From assembly GCA_007131125.1 (NCBI GenBank), contig SLRE01000250.1, forward strand, positions 1-10,697: a DNA stretch of 10,697 nucleotides. The letters run 5' to 3'. The notes beneath the pieces are model-generated. The model did no database searches. It was not told the DNA's origin and worked only from the letters and a program-made list of their open reading frames with translations. Source of the DNA: Bacteroidales bacterium. GTDB lineage: Bacteria > Bacteroidota > Bacteroidia > Bacteroidales > UBA7960. Below, piece after piece: positions 6,222 through 10,697 of the stretch; within the stretch, counting starts at the first letter, position 1; every line of letters begins with the position of its first letter. The position numbers were made by a program, and so were the translations under genes.

Positions 6222-7490
6222 TTAGTTCTGCCTTGCGATCCATTGTGCAGGGTCGAGTTTTTCGTTGCCCTTCCAGATTTCAAGGTGAAGGTTGGTTTTG
6301 GCTTCCCTGGACTCGGTGGCAATGACGCCCACCACCTGCCGGGTGCTGACGCGCTGTCCGTTGCGCACCCTAACCTCTTTGAGGTTGGAGTACACGCTGA
6401 GGTATTCTCCATGGCGGATGATCACGGCATAATAAGCCCCCGGAATGGTGACCACCCTGGAAACCACTCCCTCGAAAATGGCCCTGGCTTCGGCTCCTTC
6501 CGTGGTGGAGATGTCAATGCCGTTGTTGGATATTTTAATGCCCGGCAAAACCGGGTGGGGTTGCTCCCCGAAAGGGCTGGTAATCACCCCTCTTTCCAGG
6601 GGCCAGGGCAACTTGCCTTTGTTTTCTGCAAAATTATCGGAAATGATCTGCTCTTCCGGGGTAAGGGTAAACATGTCAGGTGCCGGTTTGCCTTCGCGCC
6701 GGGCCTGCTCCTGTGCCCGCCGGCGCTCCTCTGCAATTACCTCCTCAATGGCCCTTTGCAGCTCCCTGGCTGCTTTTTCCTGCTCGCGCAACTGGCTCAT
6801 CAACTCCCTTTCTTTTCGTTTCAATTGGTTGACGGTGCGGTCCTGTCGGGCTTTTTCACTGGAAAGGTTTTCAATTTCACTTCTCTGGCGGGCAAGAAGT
6901 TGTTGCTGCTCTGCTTTTTCCCTTTCAAGGGTAGCCACCTGCTCATCGAGCTTTTCGCGGGTTTCCATGATCTTTTCGGCCTGCATTTGCCGATGGCGGG
7001 CATATTGCTGAAGGTAGCGCATGCGCATGTATGCCTGGTTAAAATCTCTTGAGGAAAAAATGAACATCAGTCGCTGGAAGCTGTCGCGATTGCGGTAAGC
7101 ATGGCGCACCATATTGGCATAAGCCTCGCGGAGCTCTTCCAGCTCATTGGTGAGGTTTTCAATGGATAGGTTATGGTTGGCAATGCGGCGGTTGAGCAGG
7201 GTGATTTCGTTGTTGATGTTACGGATGAGGCTTTCTCTGCGGCTGATCTGGTTGTTCAGCATCATCAGCTCATTCATTCCCAGCTCTGCCGTTTTCTGGG
7301 TTTCCTCTATCATCCGGCTGATCATCTGTATCTCTCTTTCAATGCGCTGCTTGTTGCGCTCAAGCTCCTCACGGGTTTGCCCGCTGGCGGGAAGGACCAG
7401 AATCAGCACAAGAAAGGACAGCAAACAGAAAAACCTTTTCAGGAAAGAGCAAAGCTTCATTGAGGGTTTTTTGTTTATCATTTTTTCCAT
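6222..7490 (-). CDS. EnvC-like murein hydrolase activator: coiled coil plus degenerate LytM (M23) domain
   Basis: A 422-residue exported protein with a signal peptide ending near ASG at 35-37. A long, charged coiled coil (about 40-265) includes the EnvC-type segment around YANMVRHAYRNRD and LMFIFSSRDFNQAYMRMRYL. The C-terminal LytM/M23 domain spans about 295-418. Active M23 peptidases hold zinc with HxxxD, and with HxH near the end. Here the first His is N322 (NNGID, D326 kept), the His of the YxHL-type motif is N369 (YSNL), and the first His of HxH is N400 (NLHLEIW, H402 kept). The domain is therefore probably not a peptidase. In E. coli, EnvC uses such an inactive domain to switch on amidases AmiA and AmiB during division, and I infer a similar role. 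ATGs at 7488 and 7458 both fit; the second gives 412 residues. It begins 27 bases after the DUF4292 stop, in the same operon. Confidence 0.88.
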   Translation of the reverse strand: MEKMINKKPSMKLCSFLKRFFCLLSFLVLILVLPASGQTREELERNKQRIEREIQMISRMIEETQKTAELGMNELMMLNNQISRRESLIRNINNEITLLNRRIANHNLSIENLTNELEELREAYANMVRHAYRNRDSFQRLMFIFSSRDFNQAYMRMRYLQQYARHRQMQAEKIMETREKLDEQVATLEREKAEQQQLLARQRSEIENLSSEKARQDRTVNQLKRKERELMSQLREQEKAARELQRAIEEVIAEERRRAQEQARREGKPAPDMFTLTPEEQIISDNFAENKGKLPWPLERGVITSPFGEQPHPVLPGIKISNNGIDISTTEGAEARAIFEGVVSRVVTIPGAYYAVIIRHGEYLSVYSNLKEVRVRNGQRVSTRQVVGVIATESREAKTNLHLEIWKGNEKLDPAQWIARQN

Positions 7491-7517
7491 AATGACATGC
7501 TCAGGTCTTTTTTCCGG

Positions 7518-8333
7518 TTAAAAATCCAGTGGGCTGTATCTTGACGGTATGGAAAAGGTCATTTGCCGGGGATTGTTTACCGATGTTCTGCTGTAGCTCA
7601 TGGACAACTCCGCCCTGGATCCCGGGTCAGAAAATTCCAGGGAAACCTCTGAAGGAAACTTCTGCCCCTCCACGGTAACGAAATTTTTATAGTTGGTGCG
7701 GATCAGCCGTTTTTCTTCCGGCTGAAAGAGCAGGGCCTGCTGAATACGGAATGAGTTCTGGTCCAGCCACAGATTATGCTGGTAAGCCTGTGTGCTATGG
7801 CCTGCCCTTTTTCTGTCAGGGGCGTGAAGCAGCAGCATGCCCCGGTCCTGGCGCAACTGGAAGTTGTCGGAAGTGAAATGCTCGAAATCGCTCCCCACCA
7901 GCAGAGACTGCAGCATGAAAAAGTCCAGGTCGGTGTTGAGCATCCGGTTAATAAAGCCCATATCGCCCACAAAATAAGTGTTTTCAAGGCGGTTGATGAA
8001 CTTCACCGTATCGGGTGTGATCATGGCCCTGGCCACTTCAATGCCCAGAAAAGGAGCTACAGAGACAAAAATGGCAGAATCCTTCTGTATGCGGATGTTT
8101 CCGCTTACATTGTAGTTGCGGTCGTCAAGGGTTGCCACCCCGGAAAAACGGGTTGAGAAAAAGTCAAAGGAGGCCTGTTCGGCATGCACGGCCATAAGAA
8201 GCTTTTGAGGAGTCATCACCATGGGATCGGGTACCGGTGTAACTTCCCTTGCCGGCCGACATCCGTCGAAAAGGATCAGGGCAAGCAACCCCAAAGAAAG
8301 GATTTTTATTTTTTTAATAAGCGGGTTATTCAT
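7518..8333 (-). CDS. DUF4292 family lipoprotein
   Basis: Matches my knowledge of DUF4292, a Bacteroidota family of unknown function. It has 271 residues with a basic N-terminus, a hydrophobic segment (11-22) and a lipobox-like LFDGC with predicted lipidated C25. Asp at -2 and Phe at -3 are unusual for a lipobox. The mature part (about 40-268) reads as alternating beta strands with FSGVATLDDRNYNVSGNIRI (63-82), then a hydrophobic APFLGIEVARAMITPDTVKF (93-112). This strand pattern with a plG-type turn resembles LolA/LolB-like lipoprotein carriers (inference, no alignment made). Its ATG overlaps the end of the TPR gene by 8 bases and the EnvC-like gene follows after 27 bases, so the three are probably translated from one message. 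Confidence 0.82.
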   Translation of the reverse strand: MNNPLIKKIKILSLGLLALILFDGCRPAREVTPVPDPMVMTPQKLLMAVHAEQASFDFFSTRFSGVATLDDRNYNVSGNIRIQKDSAIFVSVAPFLGIEVARAMITPDTVKFINRLENTYFVGDMGFINRMLNTDLDFFMLQSLLVGSDFEHFTSDNFQLRQDRGMLLLHAPDRKRAGHSTQAYQHNLWLDQNSFRIQQALLFQPEEKRLIRTNYKNFVTVEGQKFPSEVSLEFSDPGSRAELSMSYSRTSVNNPRQMTFSIPSRYSPLDF

Positions 8334-10089
8334 ATAATGTTCGGTCTTTTATTTTCTTTTCCAGGAATTCAGAATAATCTCCTGCTGCTTCTGCTTTTTT
8401 CCAGTAAATGAGGGCCTCGTCGGGCTGCCCAAGCTTGTAGAGGACGTCTCCGTAGTGCTCAAGCACCACACCGCTGGGTTCACTTTCGCCCTCAATGGAC
8501 TTGCCGACCCAGTACTTTGCTTCTTCATATTTGCCTTTCTGGTACATGATCCAACCATAGGTATCCTGAAAGGCAGCATTGTCGGGCTGCAGTTGCAGGG
8601 ACTTTTCCGACATTTGCTCTGCTTCGTCCAGCCGCTCCCTGCGCACAGCCAGGTGGTAACTGTAATTGTTCAGAGTGGTGGGGTTTTCCGGGTTTAATGC
8701 AAGGGCCTTTTCATAATACTCGTTGGAGCGCTCAAACTCCTCCAGGTAGTGGTACACATCTCCGAGCGTTGACAAAATGTCCTCTTTCAGACCTTCTTCG
8801 TCATATTGGGCCATAACCAGGCCGTATTCCAGGGCTGATGCTGCTTCTTCGTAATTTTTTAACTGGAAATGGGCAATGCCGTTAAAGAAAAACAATATGG
8901 GTTGCTCAAAGAAATACTCAAGGGCCAGTTCGGAGTTTTCCAGCATGGCCTCAAAATCCTGCAGCCATCCGTCAAGGCTCAATACCTGCTGCCAAACGGT
9001 GAGCTCCGAGGGGTCCAGTTTGGCCCCTTTCAGGTACATGTCCCTGGCCTTTTCTATTTCTCCTTCCCTGCGCAGGAAGTCACCGTAAATCAGGTAAGAC
9101 TCGGGGTCTTCAGGGTGTATTTCTATCAGCAGACGGCACAATTTCATGGCCTGCTCCAGGCGGTCGGGGTCTGCTTCGGAAATGGCATAATAGGTATACA
9201 TGATCCTGGCCTTTGATTCTGCCGACATCTGCGGGCTCCTAAAGGCGGTTTCAAGATATTCAAAGGACTTTTCCGGGTCTCCTTCTTCATGGTAATAATC
9301 TGCCATCAGCAGGTTGGCCATGGGGTCTTCAGGCTGCCTTTCCAGCATGCTCAGGTAAACCTCTTTTGCTTTCTCGTGCTGGTCGGTTTCCCGGTAAAGC
9401 TCGCCAAGTAATTCGTAATAGACCAGTTCGTCGGGGAAAAGTTCGATGATTTTTCGGGTTTCCTCAATGGCCTTTTCATGCTCCCCCATCTCAACCCATA
9501 TTTTCTGCTTTTGAATAGAAATTTCCTCGGTAAATCCCACGAGGGCCTCAATGCGGGTCAGGGTTTCCAGGGCCTTTTGCTTTTGCTCGTTGTAAAGGTA
9601 GGCGGAGGCAAGGTTGTAGAGGAATTCCACGTTTTCGGGATAAGCCCGGGCAAGGCTCTCATAAATTTCAATGGACTTTGGGAGCTCATCTTTCAGGATA
9701 TAAATATCGGCCAGCAAAATCTGGTAATGCCGGTTGTCGGGGTCAAGCCTTGCAGCCATGAGGGCAAACTCCAGGGCGTCATCAAACTCCCCGTGCATGG
9801 CATGTATTTTCGACAACTCGTAATAAGCCGCATCGTTGCGGGGGTTTTTCCTGATGGCATCATCAAAAAGCACTGCCGCCCGGGAGCGGTTGCCCAGAAT
9901 TTTCTGGCGGTTGGCTTCAATCAGCAGGCGGGTACTTTCCAGTTGCTTTGATGAGGATACCTCTTCCGGCAATTCTTTCGGGGCTTCCGGTTCTTTGGCA
10001 ACCTTTTCGCGGCTAATGCTACAGGCCGAAAAAAGCAGTATGGTCAATGCCACTGGCAAGGCCAACCGGAATATTTTTTTTGCGTTCAT
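8326..10089 (-). CDS. TPR-repeat lipoprotein
   Basis: A 587-residue protein with a signal sequence and lipobox LLFSAC (predicted lipidated C23). A short, low-complexity E/K/P-rich linker (about 28-48) follows, and then tetratricopeptide repeats fill about residues 51-570. Typical repeat signatures are visible, such as AAYYELSKIHAMHGEFDDAL, YGDFLRREGEIEKARDMYLK and LGDVYHYLEEFERSNEYYEK, about 13 to 15 units of roughly 34 residues, some divergent. No catalytic domain is seen. Such solenoids hold protein partners together; an envelope-assembly scaffold is an inference from location and neighbours. It is the first gene of a tight operon with DUF4292 (8-base overlap) and envC-like genes. The 163-base gap before it carries a candidate promoter and a structured leader. 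Confidence 0.88.
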   Translation of the reverse strand: MNAKKIFRLALPVALTILLFSACSISREKVAKEPEAPKELPEEVSSSKQLESTRLLIEANRQKILGNRSRAAVLFDDAIRKNPRNDAAYYELSKIHAMHGEFDDALEFALMAARLDPDNRHYQILLADIYILKDELPKSIEIYESLARAYPENVEFLYNLASAYLYNEQKQKALETLTRIEALVGFTEEISIQKQKIWVEMGEHEKAIEETRKIIELFPDELVYYELLGELYRETDQHEKAKEVYLSMLERQPEDPMANLLMADYYHEEGDPEKSFEYLETAFRSPQMSAESKARIMYTYYAISEADPDRLEQAMKLCRLLIEIHPEDPESYLIYGDFLRREGEIEKARDMYLKGAKLDPSELTVWQQVLSLDGWLQDFEAMLENSELALEYFFEQPILFFFNGIAHFQLKNYEEAASALEYGLVMAQYDEEGLKEDILSTLGDVYHYLEEFERSNEYYEKALALNPENPTTLNNYSYHLAVRRERLDEAEQMSEKSLQLQPDNAAFQDTYGWIMYQKGKYEEAKYWVGKSIEGESEPSGVVLEHYGDVLYKLGQPDEALIYWKKAEAAGDYSEFLEKKIKDRTLYE

Positions 10090-10104
10090 CTGGTTTTTAT
10101 TTTT

Positions 10105-10132
10105 CGGGAGCGAAAGCCTGCTCCGGGCTTTC
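10105..10132 (-). promoter_or_regulatory. Two mutually exclusive short hairpins in the TPR leader
   Basis: GGAGC (10107-10111) can pair with GCTCC (10120-10124). GAAAGCC (10112-10118) can pair with GGCTTTC (10126-10132). Each pairing uses bases from the other's loop or stem, so they cannot form together. They lie 16-45 bases upstream of the TPR start codon. No T-run follows, so neither is a classical terminator. Any switch function is speculative. Confidence 0.4.
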
Positions 10133-10140
10133 CGTAATCA

Positions 10141-10183
10141 GGGCATCAGCACAAAACCCGTTTTAATATAACGGCTGATGCCC
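10141..10183. repeat. Long inverted repeat (hairpin) in the leader of the TPR operon
   Basis: GGGCATCAGC (10141-10150) is perfectly complementary to GCTGATGCCC (10174-10183), forming a 10-bp stem. On the minus strand a second stem, CGTT (10173-10170) with AACG (10062-10059 in the same block, i.e. 10162-10159), stacks directly on it, with an 8-base bulge on one side and a 7-base loop. It lies between the nucleotidyltransferase stop and the TPR start. It is not followed by a clean T-run, so it may be an mRNA-stabilising or regulatory hairpin and not a terminator. Confidence 0.65.
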
Positions 10184-10216
10184 GGTTTGATTGTGATTTC
10201 CCCATGGGTGAATATA

Positions 10217-10247
10217 CAAAAATTCTTAAAATGCATTTTCCTGCAAA
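10217..10247 (-). promoter_or_regulatory. Candidate promoter of the TPR-DUF4292-envC-like operon
   Basis: On the minus strand TTTG (10247-10244) is followed after exactly 19 bases by AATTTTTG (10224-10217), one mismatch from TAnnTTTG. Transcription would start near 10210, giving a leader of about 120 bases that contains the inverted repeat at 10141-10183. Confidence 0.45.
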
Positions 10248-10252
10248 AGGGT

Positions 10253-10697
10253 TTAAACATTACCTGAATAATCCCCAAGATTAAGGGAATGTTCATTGCC
10301 CTGAAACTGCACATGATTGCCAATCATGGAGTTCGATGCAAGCAGCCGGCTGATGCGGGAATTTTCCTGAATAATGCTGTTTTTTATCACCGAATCCTCA
10401 ACACGGGTATTGCTGCCCAGGCTCACATGGGGCCCTATCACCGAGTTTTTGATAACAACATTTTCCCCGATAAAACATGGAGGAATGATGATGCTGTTTT
10501 GTTTGTCAAGGTTTTCCGGGGAAAGGGTTTGTTCTTTTGTGGTTTCGAGGATGCGCATGTTGGTGTAAAGGGTGGCATCCTTGTTTCCGCAATCCAGCCA
10601 TTCGTTTACCGAACCGGTGGTAAAACGGGTGCCCTTGTTCTTCATGTTTTCCAGGGCGTCGGTAAGCTGATACTCCCCGTTTCCTTTGATGTCATTG
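10253..10697 (-). CDS. Sugar-phosphate nucleotidyltransferase, C-terminal part (cut by the window edge)
   Basis: Only the last 147 residues are present; the reading frame runs off the window. The first visible part, GEYQLTDALENM, is typical of the end of the NTP_transferase domain in RmlA/GalU/GlmU-like enzymes that join NTP and a sugar 1-phosphate to make an NDP-sugar. VNEWLDCGNKDATL matches the W-x-DCG motif near the domain end. The rest has hexapeptide-like repeats of a left-handed beta-helix (about NSIIIPPCFIGENVVIKNSV to MIGNHVQFQG). Substrate cannot be told from this part. It is in the same direction as the TPR operon but separated by 163 bases. A Met at 10645 is internal, not the start. 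Confidence 0.85.
   Translation of the reverse strand, partial: NDIKGNGEYQLTDALENMKNKGTRFTTGSVNEWLDCGNKDATLYTNMRILETTKEQTLSPENLDKQNSIIIPPCFIGENVVIKNSVIGPHVSLGSNTRVEDSVIKNSIIQENSRISRLLASNSMIGNHVQFQGNEHSLNLGDYSGNV

Noticed and set aside
6171..7052. Long open frame on the plus strand opposite the EnvC-like gene (about 290 codons).
   Set aside because: It is an antisense shadow: composition is driven by the coiled-coil codons of the real gene, no known domain is visible, and the opposite strand encodes a recognisable protein.

Overview
The window looks like a core chromosomal segment of a Bacteroidota genome, most likely Bacteroidales or Marinilabiliales. The evidence is two families essentially confined to that phylum (DUF4837 and DUF4292 lipoproteins), a roughly 500-residue type I glutamine synthetase, the near absence of Shine-Dalgarno sequences, and several upstream sites matching the phylum's promoter pattern (TTTG, about 19 bases, TAnnTTTG). 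I see no mobile element, phage gene or CRISPR array, and no gene is visibly broken.

Left part (1-2760): glnA on the plus strand converges on deoC on the minus strand, with one strong bidirectional hairpin terminator between them. Divergent from deoC is a tRNA-Arg(CCG) gene with a perfect -7 element. A second strong bidirectional terminator then serves both the tRNA and the DUF4837 gene that converges on it.

Right part (2770-10697): every gene is on the minus strand. In transcription order they are: the C-terminal end of a sugar-phosphate nucleotidyltransferase with a left-handed beta-helix tail; a TPR-repeat lipoprotein; a DUF4292 lipoprotein overlapping it by 8 bases; an EnvC-like coiled-coil protein with a degenerate LytM domain; a small TatA-type translocase subunit; an MltD-like lytic transglycosylase with three LysM domains; and a DUF4837 lipoprotein. 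TPR, DUF4292 and envC-like genes form a tight operon. tatA, the transglycosylase gene and probably the DUF4837 gene start from their own promoters.

Taken together, the right part is an envelope-maintenance cluster: two peptidoglycan-related proteins (one cutting, one probably activating an amidase), a protein-export subunit, and three predicted lipoproteins. The best leads are the probable non-catalytic state of the EnvC-like protein beside a tatA gene, the LolA/LolB-like pattern of the DUF4292 protein, and a structured leader in front of the TPR operon. I did not find a clearly new multi-gene system.
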